From positions 5,084,001 through 5,148,000 of the forward strand of contig NC_064230.1 in NCBI RefSeq assembly GCF_023101765.2: DNA of 64,000 nucleotides, in the 5' to 3' direction. Positions 46,549 to 59,850 of the stretch are shown piece by piece (within the stretch, counting starts at the first letter, position 1; each line of letters starts with the position of its first letter). Position numbers and translations under genes: made by a program. This stretch comes from Spodoptera frugiperda (Eukaryota > Arthropoda > Insecta > Lepidoptera > Noctuidae). The notes under the pieces were generated by a model. It ran no database searches. It had not been told where the DNA came from and was given only the letters and a program-made list of their open reading frames with translations.

Positions 46549-49439
46549 GTTTCTTAATGGTTGTCTTCGACACAATTCTTATGTTTAAACATAAGTGGGA
46601 AATATTAAAGAGTAGTTGTTTGTGAGACTACCAAATACTTGGAAATACTGAGAAATTTAATATGGAATTACCACATAGAACGACAAATAATTCATAGTGG
46701 GAAAATAGTTTTTTTTATAATACCACGTCATTTACATGGATGAAGAAAATAATTTATACCTAACTTAAGTAGAATGAACGAGTTTCTTGACGGTTGTCTT
46801 CGATACAAACTTACAGACTCACTGAGCATAACAGTTTCATTACATGAACTGCACAAATTACGGAAATGATCATAAATATTAGTGTTCCATCTCTTTTATA
46901 TGAATAAAGTGCCCATAGAGAAGAATCATTTAATGAATCAGAATATAATTCATGACGCAAGCAGGCAACAAAATTTAGGATATTTAGGTGGAGTACCTAT
47001 TTAGGTACTCCAGTTGACGAGAACTAGTTTCTTGACGGTTGTCTTCGATACAACTTGTAAAGTTTCGTATTATTTAAATACATTTGAGACTGCAAACTAT
47101 TATTAAGGTCAGTCTGACGCGGAACTTTCAAAATGTAATGTATGTTTCATTATCAGTTTAAATATTGATAAGAATAATCACGTGGAACGACAAATGGTAC
47201 TAAGTGTTCCCACTTAGTTATTTTTGATTCCTTAATAGTTGATTCTTGAAATTGTGAAACTTCAATCCTAATCTTAGTTTTAATGCAGACTTATAAAAAT
47301 TCTTTCTTAACTAGTTTCTTGGCGGTTGTTCTCCGATAAACATGTAATATAAACATTTTAATCATGAAATATGTAGCGATCATTACATAAGTAGCTGTAC
47401 ATGACACTACAAACTACTTGGAAATACTGAGTAAGTCTTAGCGGACGATAAAATTAAGAAAATTAACAAAGATAGATGAAGACAATATAATTCACGCGAC
47501 AAATATCGACGCACACAATTAGAACAAGTACGGTTGATGGTTTATCTATATTTAGCACTTTAACTTTCGCCACTGGCGTCCTAAGTGGGGAACGTTTGTT
47601 TGTCTATAGCCCCCAATAACATGTAGAGAAGTTCAGAGAGAACCAACTTCCTTCACTTACTGCATGAATGAAATTTGCTCCACAGTCTATACAAAGAGTT
47701 TCTTGACGGTTGTCTTCGATGCTATCCTCACGCTATAATTATACGCAGGAAGTATCGGTAAGTTGTCTCTCAATGACATTAAGTATGAAGAAGTTAAATC
47801 ATGTACATTCCACAGTACACACGGAGCGACCACTTCAATGACTTTCTAAGTGGGGAAATATTTCCAACACAAAGAACAAAATGCATACAAGATTGCCGGC
47901 TTCTAGAACAACAAGTTTCTTGACGGTTGTCTTTGATGTAACTCTTACAAGAGTGTGAGGACTTCATTGTGGGAACTGCAATGTTCCACTTTACTTGTGA
48001 ACAAATATTTCCCATAAAACAGTTGATTATAGGAATACAAAGATTAATGAGCTGTCGGACACAAGACATGGACATCAGTGAGACGACATAGATAAAGACA
48101 GTAATTCGTGCTGCAAAGATCGACGACTTTAATATTTAGGAAATAGTTTTAACTCTCATCGCACACTACAACAGGCGCGGCCTGGTGGCACATGGAATAT
48201 TCAACATTCCGTCTCGATAACAAGGAGGGAGTTCCTGAGATGTACGCATCCAGGCGTATTGTTATATACAACATTATACTTCTATTAGTTTTATGTCTAT
48301 ATCTGTTTTGTGTTTCATCCTTTTGACGCCAATTTTATCCACCAAAACCAGAAAAAAAGGATAAAGATTTTTTACAATTCATAGACTGCTCACCGAGTTT
48401 CTTGACGGTTATCTTCTATACAACATTAGAAACTATTCACATTATGTAATATAATATTCAATATACTTGACAATACCGACTAGGTCAGTCGTCTTGTGGG
48501 ACTTACAATATCTCACCTACAGGAGACACTACTGACAGTTTTTGGTTAAGTATTGAGAAATGTTCTTGAGAAACATATTATTTGCGCACACAACGCAACA
48601 ATATTGACCCTACTGACCTCTTCTTACATCAAATTGTTTCTTGCTGGTTGTCTTCGACACAAAACTGAACTTTTGTGCAGGATATAATCGAATTAATTAA
48701 TTTACGTACACACCAACATACCAAAGGCAAGGAAGTTTCTTAATGGTTGTATTCGATACAACTTTAGACAATATTCGTATTATATGAACATGAAAGTAAC
48801 ATATTATTTTGTAAGTGGCAGTTAACTACCAACTGTTTAGAAATACTGACACATTATGTAATTGTCATAGATTTCAACTACACGTGTAAAAAAGTTAGAC
48901 TCAAGTCACAACATTCACGTAACAAATATCGATGCACACAATCAGAACAAACACAAAGCCCTGTAAGTAGCTGTTTATGAGATTACAAGCTACTTGGACA
49001 TACTGATTTATAAACACCACATTTTGTGTGAGACTTTGTTGACGGCAGTTCTTCAATAGAAACATCATATTTTGACATATAGTATGGACATTTATAAAGA
49101 CACAAACTACATACTTGGAAATACCGACTAGGTAAGGTGTCTTGTGATACATGGAACGTTTAACAAATCCATGGAGTATTGAGAAATCAAACATGGATAT
49201 ATCACACGCAAATAAGCGTCAGTTAGATAATATTTGAAAATAAATGTTTTAAACGCATCGGTTTTTATCTTGTATACAATATTGTGTCACAGTCATATTA
49301 TGTCGCAAGCATTAAATATCGATACACAATTAGAACAAACAAGTCCATTGTACAATATGTATTACTATTCAATTCGTTTCTTGACTGCAGTTTTTGATAG
49401 AACTAGAATACATATTCCCGTAGTACATTAAACATATTG
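46549..49439 (+). repeat. Hairpin-unit array, block 11
   Basis: No gene. H1 modules start at 46549, 46782, 47027, 47314, 47698, 47915, 48397, 48636, 48735 and 49374. The 46549-47310 order (TTAATGG type, 46782 type, 261 type) is repeated at 50308-50965. The 47915-48290 stretch recurs at 55362-55700 and 59242-59610, including the GC-rich word 'caggcgcggcctggtggc' and the GGAAT / ATTCC hairpin after it. Confidence 0.88.
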
Positions 49440-50307
49440 AAAAGGATATCTTGTGTAGAACGACCGTAGAGCAGCATCCTCCTCCTCAGTCGTACATTCT
49501 TGACAGAATGCTCGTGGTTGACAATGATGCATTTTCCCTGGATATCGTAGCCATCGCGATGTGCCTCCACTTGTTGAAGTCTTCACCCGTAACCCTGGGC
49601 ACGGGTTCCGCGTTATACCCCACAGGACTGGGTCCCTGCTGAACTTCGCCATCTACACACTCCGGCCTACTGAAGTGTAAGATGCCCACCCCCGCGACAT
49701 GGACGCGCCAGACAGGAATTGCCCAAGTGAAGAGTAGAGAAGGTGACTCTACTCCCCCCAGGGCCGAGTTAATGGGCGTGTATGATCCCACGCCCAAAGG
49801 CTTAACACTACCACTACTTACTACAAATATAAATAAAACAACATTCAGTTGTTGTATCTTGTACATAATAATTCTAGAATACATTTATGTACTCGCCATT
49901 ACAGAGCATTTTGTCAGTATGAAATATATTTTATTTAAAAGATACATCAACATTACACAGTTCTCTCCTCACTCGGACATATTTTACATAGTACAAAGTA
50001 AGTTTGTGTTAAAACTACTAGAGTACATTAGTACTTTACATTTTGCGAAAAGATCGACACAAACACTTTATAAAAAATCATGATAATTATTTTTATGAAA
50101 AAAACTTACTTCCCCATACATTTTGATGCATATCACACACAGACAAGACTAATTTCCATTATGTACGTTTAACGAAAAACAAATGACATGTCAGTGACGT
50201 CATGCACTAAATGACAAGGACAGAAACATTTATACCATAGTTGCCTCTTTCTAAATTTGTCTTTTGTTCGTCGATACAATTCTTTTACAATGTAGATTAT
50301 TCAAAGA
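49440..50307 (+). repeat. GC-rich module, copy 9, with tail
   Basis: Core about 49445-49815. Here the hairpin is perfect: GGGCGTG 49774-49780 / CACGCCC 49789-49795, while most copies have CACACCC on the 3' side. The tail has a TGACGTCA site near 50197 and runs into 'tgtagattattcaaagag' before the TTAATGG-type H1 at 50308. Confidence 0.85.
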
Positions 50308-51015
50308 GTTTCTTAATGGTTGTCTTCCACACAATTCTCATGTTTAAAACATAAGTGGTAAATATTAAAGAGTAGTTGTTTGTGAGACTACAAACTACTT
50401 GGAAATACTGAGTTATATAATATGGAATTATCACATAGAACGACAAATAGTTCTATAGTTAAATGGGAAATAGTTTTTTTTATAATACCACGTCATTTAC
50501 AATGAACCCACCGAATGATGATACAGAAGATAATTTTTACCTAGCTTTAGTAGAATGAACGAGTTTCTTGACGGTTGTCTTCGATACAAACTTACAGTCA
50601 CTGAGCATAACAGTTTCATTACATGAACTGCACAAATTTTGGAAATGATCATAAATAGTAGTCCATAGTTCCATCTCTTTTGTATAAATAAAGAGAAGAA
50701 TCATTTAATGAATCAGAATATAATTCATGCGGCCAACACCAAAGAAAATGAGAATATTTAGGTACTCCACTTGACGAGAACTAGTTTCTTGACGGTTGTC
50801 TTCGATACAACTTGTAAAGTTTCGTATTATTTAAATACATTTGAGACTGCCAACTATTATTAGGGTCAGTCTGACGTGGAACTTTCAAAATGTTATGTAT
50901 GTTTCATTATCAGTTTAAATATTGATAAGAATAATCACGTGGAACGACAAATGGTACTAAGTGGGGATATTGTTGATTTACATATATCGCGTTAAAGTTA
51001 ACACAGAAAAGACGA
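50308..51015 (+). repeat. Hairpin-unit array, block 12
   Basis: No gene. H1 modules start at 50308, 50562 and 50783. The last unit reaches 'aagtggggatattgttg' and 'acatatatcgcg' before the foldback element begins. Confidence 0.88.
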
Positions 51016-51341
51016 CCCACAAAAACATTTCATGTTAAATGTTGCCAAGACGAGACCATATAGCTCGCACTGTCAAAAAGTAATCAGATCCCGTGTAGAG
51101 CCAAGTTTCTAACCCTATACTTTTGAACTGGCGAGTCGGCCGCACGGACTTTTTGCTATTCGTCATATGGGCTTGAGCTTAAAAATCTATTCAATCTTCT
51201 AAACTGTTTCCGTGCGGCCAACTCGCCAGTTCAAAAGTATAGGGTTAGAAACTTGGCTCTACACGGGATCTGATTACTTTTTGACAGTGCGAGCTATATG
51301 GTCTCGTCTTGGCAACATTTAACATGAAATGTTTTTGTGGG
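51016..51341. mobile_element. Large foldback element (about 132-bp arms)
   Basis: The left arm (51016-51147) starts CCCACAAAAACATTTC and ends GCCGCACGGA. The right arm (about 51210-51341) is its reverse complement with very few differences. A unique loop of about 62 bp separates them. No clear target duplication is seen at its edges. It is probably a TIR/foldback element or the terminus of the adjacent TE DNA; the superfamily is not recognised. Confidence 0.75.
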
Positions 51342-52383
51342 ATTTCATTTCTGTTTGTAGGTTGCTTATGATAGAAAGATAAAATGAGCGACAAATTCAC
51401 CTACTAAACTACTAAATTTATAAGAAAATTGGAAACGTAATCCTAATACTTTTTATCAATGAAAATTAAAACACTAGTATCTAAACCTTTACCTACTAAA
51501 CTACTAACAATTAAATATTAGGCAAATGGTTTTTTTCTCCGCGATAGCAAACTTTTAAATCACCGAAATATTCCGAAAACTTTTCATTCAACGAGACAAC
51601 CGTCAACGACGTCTGCCCTCGCGCGTCTGCCCGCGTTCGGGTGCCGCGCTCGCTGACGGGCCGATTATTTTTAGCTACTGCGCGGGGACGAGGGGGCAGG
51701 CGGCGGGCGTTGGCGCATACTATACTTACGATGCTTATGTTCAAAAGTATAGGTTGATTAATAAACACTTACCGAAGTGAAGTGTAGTAATATTATTCAT
51801 ATCTAAGTACTTATGGGTAGGATAATGTTTTGATTTGATGAAAAGTTTGTGTTCTATGTACTTGTGTATAATTTTCAGATCTCAAGCAGGAAATAGGGAA
51901 TTAAGTTTCCCTATTTCAGATTTTTACCCCTCCGCGGCCGCATTCAGACCTCTAGCGTCAAAAGTTGCGGAAGTCTCGAACAAACTTTCACCCCTAGTTT
52001 AAGGGGTTGGGGGTAAAAGTTCCAAGTTTTAGGATTTTTTTGTTGTTTGGGTACTAATACTAGCTTACATACCAAATTTCAGTTTTCTAGGACTTCAGGA
52101 AGTACCTTAAGAATTTTGTTGATCATCAGTGAGTGAGTGACGAAATCGGGGTATTTTAGATATCAATAAAATCTAAAGTATAAGAGCTATGCAATTGAAA
52201 CTTTAGAGGTTTATTAAGTCTACCACTGACATTATATCCTGAAAATTTTGTTTATCTGGTATAACCCAAACTCAAGTTATGAAGGTTCAAAAATACGACG
52301 AAGCGCTTCGAGAAAAGGTAGGTAGTGCCCTTGCGCTTCGCTTGGCTCGTCTTGGCGGGGGCACTACCGTGCCCCCAGATTGC
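51342..52383. mobile_element. Unclassified transposon-derived DNA
   Basis: About 1 kb unrelated to the array. It contains a repeated word, 'cctactaaactacta' (51401 and 51493), a GC-rich patch at 51595-51715, and 'acataccaaatttcag', 'atcagtgagtgagtgacg' and 'gcggggg' words seen in lepidopteran transposons. The array resumes near 52384. A minus-strand frame of 85 codons (51511-51768) has no recognisable domain and is probably chance. Whether this and the preceding foldback form one insertion is unclear. Confidence 0.55.
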
Positions 52384-55300
52384 CATCTGTAACATTAAAT
52401 GTAACAAATAGCAACATTATGTATACTCCACTTCAGACGAGTACATACATGCCTTCATAAGTGGGGACATCGTTGTTCATCTCATATTCTGATATACACA
52501 CAGAATTAAAGAATGACAATTCATAAGAGAAAAATACATCAGACTTGGAAAAAATGCTATCTTAACTAGTTTCTTGGCGGTTGTTCTCTGATAAACATGT
52601 AATATAAACATTTTAATAATGAAATATGTAGCGACCATTACATAAGTAGCTGTACATGACACTACAAACTACTTGGAAATACTGAGTAAGTCTCAGCGGA
52701 CGGCAAAATGAAGAAAGGCGCCCGCCTTGTGAGACATGGAATATTTAGGTTGGATAAACTAGCAACATCCAATTATAATAAATATACACTTGAAGTATTG
52801 AAATACCACGTAGAACGACAACTGTTGCTTTAAGTGAGGAAATCGTAGTTTATAGAAATTTTAATGTTGACAATTGAAACATGGACTGTCCACGTTGAAT
52901 GCGAGAAACTGAATGTTTAACTGTTTTACTTTGGTACGAACCAGACGAAATGAATGGATATAAACGTCGATGATGAATTATGACGAATACGAAATAATCA
53001 ATGTTGAATATAATTCACGCGACAAATATCGACACACAAATAGAACAAGTACGGTTGATGGTTTATCTATATTTAACACTTTAACTTTCGCCACTGGCGT
53101 CCTAAGTGGGGAACGTTTGTTTGTTTATAGCCCCCATAACATGTAGAGACGTTCAGACAGAACCAACTTTCTTCACTTACTTCAAGAAAGAAATTTGCTC
53201 CACTGTCTATACAAAGAGTTTCTTTCATAATTATACGTAGGAAGTATCGGTAAGTTGTCTCTCAATGACATTAAGTATGAAGAAGTTAAATCATGTACAT
53301 TCCACAGTACACACGGAGCGACCACTTCAATGACTTTCTAAGTGGGGAAATATTTTTAATGCGCAAAATTGGTATCTGGTTAAGATTGCTGGTTTCTAGA
53401 TCAACGAGTTTCTTGACGGTTGTCTTTGATGTAACTCTTACAAGAGTGTCGGAACTACAATGTTCCACTTTACTTGTGAGCATACATTATTGCTTACTTC
53501 GTTCGTTATTGAATTAAAATATTTCGAGAGACATTTCACAATTGTCGAAATATTGTTACAGCATTAAGTATTGGTACCTATATCAATTGGTTTATTGCCG
53601 GTTGTCCTCGATACAAGTATGACAAATGTTTCATACAATAGAGCTAATATGTTCGCAGGAAACATTCAGTACAATTTAATATGTACCATTAACAGAGAAT
53701 TGTAGCTGAATGAGCTTTGGGACACGAAGTTAATAACAACAACTACAATCCTTTAACGCCAGTTTCTGATACGGCGACCGTTTCTTGACTACTGGCGTCT
53801 ATCATGGACTCTCATGTGGCGGCAAATCCACATTTGTTTAATATTTTTCCACCTCCGTGGCAGAATACTCATACACATGACATGAATATAGACAGGCTAC
53901 TATTAATAAGTTGACTAGATTTCTTAAAATAAGTACAGTTCATCACTAGTCGTTTCTTGACGGTTGTCTTTGATACAGTTTTGTAATACTTTTCATACTA
54001 CGTAAACACGTAGAAAATGATTATATGGAATTCTTTGCTATCAATGACTGCCTTCATCACAACATTAAGGACAATTGTGTTTCTTTATGGTTGTATTCGA
54101 TACAACTTTAGACAATATTCGTATTATATGAACACGAAAGTAACATATTATTATGTAAGTGGCAGTTACCTACTCGTACTAACTGTTTAGAAATACTGAC
54201 ACATTATGTAATTGTTATAGATTTCATTAATATGTGTAGAAATAGTAGTAAATTCATTTTATATTATTTATTCTTAACTAACACCTATGGTGTTTGAATG
54301 GTAGTGCTTTCTTCTGAGACATGAAACATTATTTAGAAAATTCATTGCAATTACAGTTAATACTGCTATTAATTCTGATTATTATTTTAATATTTGTCAG
54401 GATAAATCCCGATTATTGCTTTACTAATAAAGAAGTAAACTTGTCTGCTAGCTTCACGAACTAATGAGTTTCTTGACGGTTGTCTTCGATACAAAGTTGA
54501 TCGAACATAATGGTACTAAGAGATGACAGTTATTTCAAACACCTTCTTAACTTCAGTCTTTTGAGAATTGTGTATACGTACAGTTATGTACCAAAATATA
54601 TTCCCACACAATATACTGAGTCCTACTTTACTTACATACGTTAGTACTGACGCTGAAGTTCTGATACAGAGTTAGACTGAAGTCACAACATTCACGTAAC
54701 AAATATCGACGCACACAATCAGAACAAACACAAAGCCCTGTAAGTAGCTGTTTATGAGATTACAAGCTACTTGGACATACTGATTTATAAACACCACATT
54801 TTGTGTGAGACTTTGTTGACGGCAGTTCTTCAATAGAAACATCATATTTTGACATATAGTATGGACATTTATTCCCGTACATTTTGTAGCATGCCATACA
54901 AAACCAATCACCAAATTCCAATATTTCAACAAAAATAAAACAAATGACATGTCAGTGACGTCATGCACAAAATGACAAGGACAGAAACATGTATGTTATT
55001 GTTATCTCCTTTTAATGGAGATATAGAATTACCTTTAGTCTCTAGCGATGATTTACATAACAATACAATGAAGTTTCTTGACAGTTGTCTTCGATACAAT
55101 TATTTTACAATATGTATTTCAATCATGAAATGAGGGAAAATACAAGTAACCCTACAATGTAGATTATTTAAAGAGTTTCTTAATGCTAGTCTTCGACACA
55201 ATTCTTATGTTTGAAACATAAGTGGGAAATATTAAAGAGTAGTTGTTTGTGAGACTACAAACAACTTGGAAATACTGAGTTATATAATATGGAATACTTT

Positions 55301-55779
55301 AATATTGTGCGACAAATTACAGTCACCTGAACAAATAATTGTCTCTTGTTCTAGGATAACGAGTTTCTTGACGGTTGTCTTTGATGTAACTCTTACAAGA
55401 GTGTGAGGACTTCATTATGGGAACTGCAATGTTCCACTTTACTTGTGAACAAATATTTGGCATGAAACAGTTGATTATAGGAATACAAAGATTAATGAGC
55501 TGTCGGACACAAGACATGGACATGAGTGAGACGACATAGATAAAGACAGTAATTCGTGCTGCAAATATCGACGACTTTAATATTTAGGAAATAGTTTTAA
55601 CTCTCATCGCACACTACAACAGGCGCGGCCTGGTGGCACATGGAATATTCAACATTCCGTCTCGTATTGTTATATACAACATTATACTTCTATTAGTTTT
55701 ACACTTTTATATTTTTGTCTGAGAAAATGGGAAGTTATTTTTTTGTAATTCATAGACTATGCAACGAGTTTCTTGACGG
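52384..55779 (+). repeat. Hairpin-unit array, block 13
   Basis: No gene. H1 modules start at 52569, 53408, 53589, 53952, 54079, 54468, 55073, 55175, 55362 and 55768 (cut by a LINE). Degraded ones are at 53217 and 53780. The clearest CCACTT / AAGTGG stem before GGAAAT is at 53322-53345. An isolated GC-module tail without core lies at about 54870-55072 (TGACGTCA near 54957) and resembles the tail of copy 10. Confidence 0.88.
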
Positions 55780-57150
55780 TTTTTTTTTTTTTTTTTTTTT
55801 CAGGGGGGAAAATCATCCAATGACTTCTCCCACCTTGGGCGAGGCGAGAGGGAGTGTCAGACTCTTACTGACTAAAAACCACCCCGTTCCTTCTCCTGCT
55901 TTTCGAGCCGGAGCCCCGGTAAACCCGCTAGGTAGTCCGCAGCTCCGGATCAGGCATCAGCCCTACTGGGCCCCATCTGTGGTGGTCTGATGGCTCTTTG
56001 AGGCGCGCGCGGAACGCTACGCGCCGTACGCACGGGTCTGGTTCTGTTCGGGCGGTGAGCTACCCTTACTCGCCGCCCGCAGGCCCGCACTTACGGTGGC
56101 CGGAGATCGTCCCGCGATCCCCGACGCCCGGAGTGTCTCTCGCGACGGCTGGGGCGTGAGGAGGTTTGTTCTCTCACGCGCCCCGCCTCCTCCTTAGCTA
56201 GCATGACTGCTTCGCAGAAAGAGGAGACGGCATCCCAGTCCCTCTCGCTCCGCACCATGGCCTGAACCAGTGCCGGGCGCGAGAGGTCGCCGTCGCCGAC
56301 CACATCCCTGAGGACTTGGCGGTACTCAGCCCACGCAGGGCACACCGCCACCGTATGTTCTACCGTGTCCTCCGGGCGGTCCTCGCAGTGATGACACCCG
56401 GGCGTTTCCTCCCGCCCAATAAGGAACAGGAACCTACCGAAACTCCCATGTCCGGTAAGCACCTGCGTCAGGCGGTAGGTGAGGACGCCGTGGCGCCTCT
56501 CTAGCCACTCCTCAAAGAGGGGACTTACCGCTGCGATGACAGCGAGCCCAGCCCTCGGTTGCGACAGTCGTTGCTGCCATTCCGCCATGAGATCGCGCCG
56601 GAGCTCGTCCCGCCACGCACTGATCTGGCGCGACAGTGGAGTTTCGCCCCGGCGGCACGCGTCGGCGCGCAAACTGAACACGTGCGCGAGCACCTTCGCC
56701 TCCAAATCCCACGGCGGTAATCCGGCAAGGAGGTTCGCCGCCTCCCCGGAGATCGTGCGATATCCACGGATCACCCGGATGGCCATGACCCTCTGAGATG
56801 TGAGCAGCGCCCGAGCTGGCCGCCGCATCAGGTTCGGCGCCCACACAGGGGCGCCGTAGAGGGCCATGGATCGCACGATCCCCGCGTACAACCTCCGGCA
56901 GGAGGCATTTGGCCCCCGAGGTTTGGCAGGAGCCGCTTAAGCGCAGCCCCCGTCCGTTCCAACTTAGGAGCCAAACGTCGAAAGTGTTCCACGAAGTTCC
57001 ATCGACTGTCGAGGACGAGTCCTAGGTACTTCATCGTCGTCTCGACGCCGATGGAAACTCCTCCCGCCGTTATTTGGGACCCACCCGGAGGTGGCGCGTT
57101 CCCGCGGCCATGAAAGCACATGGCCTCGGACTTGTGGAGCGCCACCTCGA
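55780..57150 (-). mobile_element. 5'-truncated R1-clade LINE
   Basis: A G+C-rich non-LTR retrotransposon fragment on the minus strand. It ends in poly(A), seen as the T run at 55780-55800. Its insertion cuts an H1 after TTGACGG (55768-55779). The 5' side stops near 57150, where array sequence resumes ('agctacatagtcacaaac'). Only the 3' part of the reverse transcriptase ORF and a 3' UTR of about 290 bp remain. Base composition contrasts sharply with the AT-rich surroundings. No target duplication was identified. Confidence 0.88.
56091..57150 (-). pseudogene. R1-clade LINE reverse transcriptase C-terminus, truncated and frameshifted
   Basis: Two minus-strand frames together cover the end of an R1-type ORF2. 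The upstream part (57150 to about 56920) shows the region after the catalytic domain (HKSEAMCFHG, TTMKYLGLVLDSRW). The downstream part (56891-56091) continues with YAGIVRSMALYGAPVW and ends with a C-x2-C-x7-H-x4-C zinc knuckle (CHHC, then EHTVAVC). The frames are joined by a 1-base shift in or next to a C run at about 56917-56923. Endonuclease and catalytic RT motifs are absent, so the copy is dead. Confidence 0.85.
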
Positions 57151-57852
57151 GTCAAGCTACATAGTCACAAACACTGATTGAGTAAACCTCATCGGACACC
57201 TTACGTGACGTAATGGAAACAATCTATGCAATGTTCAATATTTAATACATATTGATATATCACATTGAGTATTTAACAAACGTGAGGCCTTTGGATTCAA
57301 GACATGAATATGGAAACATTAAATACAATATAATTCACGCGACATATATCGACGCACACAGTTAGAACAAGCGCGGTTGACGGCACATCGTCACCAGCCT
57401 CTTGACAGTTGTCTTGTGTTTGACACAACTATGAAGATATTCGTATTGTGCGAATGCGAATGAATCCTTACATCTCATCAAGTAGCGACTGGAAGCAGAC
57501 TCTGTCTGTCTCCGCGTGGAACAATTACATCACAATATTATTCATAGCACAATACAGTTTGTTGACAGTTGTCCTTCTATGGAACTCTATATGTTCGATT
57601 GTGTGCTTGCAAGCAACAAATATATTTAACAGTTACACTTATAGTTGTTATAAAACATACAACTTTGATTTCTTGTAATAATATATAACGTCAACGTGTA
57701 ATGACATTTAAAGACATTCTGTAACCAACATACTGAAAAAATACAAAAAAAACAATTGAAGTTGATACATTATTGAATGAGTTTCTTGACGGTTGTTCTT
57801 CGATGTAACATATATCTTATCTTAATACATATTTCATATCACATGAAATACT
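57151..57852 (+). repeat. Hairpin-unit array, block 14
   Basis: No gene. H1-like modules start at 57396 (CTCTTGACAGTTGTC), 57557 (TTGTTGACAG) and 57781. An end motif is near 57350. The unit before it shows the 'actgattgagtaaacctcatcgg' linker. Confidence 0.85.
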
Positions 57853-58851
57853 GAAAAGGATATCTTGTGTAGAACGACCGTAGAGCAGCATCCTCCTCCT
57901 CAGTCGTACATTCTTGACAGAATGCTCGTGGTTGACAATGATGCATTTTCCCTGGGTATCGTAGCTCTCGCGATGTGCCTCCACTTGTTGAAGTCTTCAC
58001 CCGTAACCCTGGGCACGGGTTCCGCGTTATACCCCGCAGGACTGGGTCCCTGCTGAACTTCGCCATCTACACACTCCGGCCTACTGAAGTGTAAGATGCC
58101 CACCCCCGCGACATGGACGCGCCAGACAGGAATTGCCCAAGTGAAGAGTAGAGAAGGTGACTCTACTCCCCCCAGGGCCGAGTTAATGGGCGTGTATGAT
58201 CCACACCCAAAGGCTTAACACTATTACTACTACTATATAATACATTCATATAATTACATTTTTGATATTACTTTATGCACCCGCCATCACAGGGCATTGT
58301 CTTGTTGAGTTACATTTTATTTATAAGTTGTGTTAATATTACACAGTTCTCTCCTCACTCGGATATATTCTACTTAACTTACAAAGTAAGTGCGTCTTAA
58401 ACCTTCGTGAGTACAATTGTATTTTAATATTCCAAATGTTGATAAAGTATACATTGAACGTACAACATTTTGATACACAATTCAATACAAACGATACAAA
58501 ACTTTTATAAAAAACCAACATAAATATTATTGTGATGAAGAAAATGCAGTTTCCCGTACATTTTGTAGCATGCCATACAAAACCAATCACCGAATTCCAA
58601 TATTTAAAAATAAAACAAATGACATGTCAGTGACGTCATGCACAAAATGACAAGGACAGAAACATCGTATTCTCTTTCTAAATTCATTTACTACACTTTC
58701 TTCATTCCGATACAAAGAGAAAACAATTAATATGTCAATGACGTCAGACCCGAAAATGACAAGGGTAGAAATATTCATATTATTGTTGTCTCTTTCTTAA
58801 TTGGTGTTATCTTCTTCGATGCAATTCTTTTACAATGTAGATTGTTTAAAG
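57853..58851 (+). repeat. GC-rich module, copy 10, diverged tail
   Basis: The core (about 57855-58220) is close to the others, but the tail (58225-58850) is clearly older or different: 'ttatgcacccgccatcac' for 'ttatgtactcgccattac', and 'ttttgtagcatgccatac' for 'ttttgacgcatgtcacac'. The same tail type occurs alone at 54870-55072. Two TGACGTCA-type sites lie near 58629 and 58738. Confidence 0.83.
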
Positions 58852-59850
58852 AGTTTCTTAATGGTTGTCTTCGACACAATTCTTATGTTTTAAACATAAG
58901 TAGAGTAGGTAGTTGTGTTTGAAACTACAAACTACTTGAAAATAACTATATGAAATACTTTAATATTGCGGAGCCAAGACCTCAACAAAAACGAATAACT
59001 CGATCAAACATTACTCTTGTTCTAGAACAACGGGTTTCTTGACGGTTGTCTTCGATGCCATCCTCACGCTATAATTATACGTAGGAAGTATCGGTAAGTT
59101 GTCTCTCAATGACATTAAGTATGAAGAAGTTAAATCATGTACATTCCGCAGTACACACGGAGCGACCACTTCAATATAAGTGGGGAAATATTTCCAAACA
59201 CAATAAGAACAAAAATAAGATTGCCGAGTTCTAGAACAACGAGTTTCTTGACGGTTGTTTTTGATGTAACTCTTACAAGAGTGTGAGGACTTCATTGTGG
59301 GAACTGCAATGTTCCGCTTTACTTGTGAACAAATATTTCGCATGAAACAGTTGATTATAGGAATACAAAGATTAATGAGCTGTCGGACACAAGACATGGA
59401 CATGAGTGAGACGACATAGATAAAGACAATAATTCGTGCTGCAAAGATCGACGACTTTAATATTTAGGAAATAGTTTTAACTCTCATCGCACACTACAAC
59501 AGGCGCGGCCTGGTGGCACATGGAATATTCAACATTCCGTCTCGATAACAAGGAGGGAGTTCCTGAGATGTACGCATCCAGGCGTATTGTTATATACAAC
59601 ATTATACTTCTATTCGTTTTATATCGATATCTTTTTTGTGTTTTGCGGACAAAATTTGCGTCTGAGAAGAAAAAGAAACAAGATTTTTAAAATTCATAGA
59701 CTGCTCAACAAGTTTCTTGACGGTTGTCTTCTACACAACATTATAAAATATTCACATTATGTAAATACGAAGGAAACATTTGTTAGTAGTCCTTTATTAG
59801 ACTACCAACTATTTGGATATAGGAACATAATTATCAACATGCCACATTAA
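58852..59850 (+). repeat. Hairpin-unit array, block 15
   Basis: No gene. H1 modules start at 58852, 59033, 59242 and 59712. The 59242-59610 stretch is the third copy of the 47915 / 55362 segment. The 59712 unit continues 'tatgtaaatacgaagg' and 'gttagtagtcc...gactac', as at 22670-22713, and is cut at 'ccacattaa' by the next element. Confidence 0.88.

Noticed and set aside
51511..51768. An 85-codon minus-strand frame in a G+C-rich patch
   Set aside because: Low-complexity arginine-rich composition from G+C-rich TE DNA, with no domain and no neighbouring coding signal.
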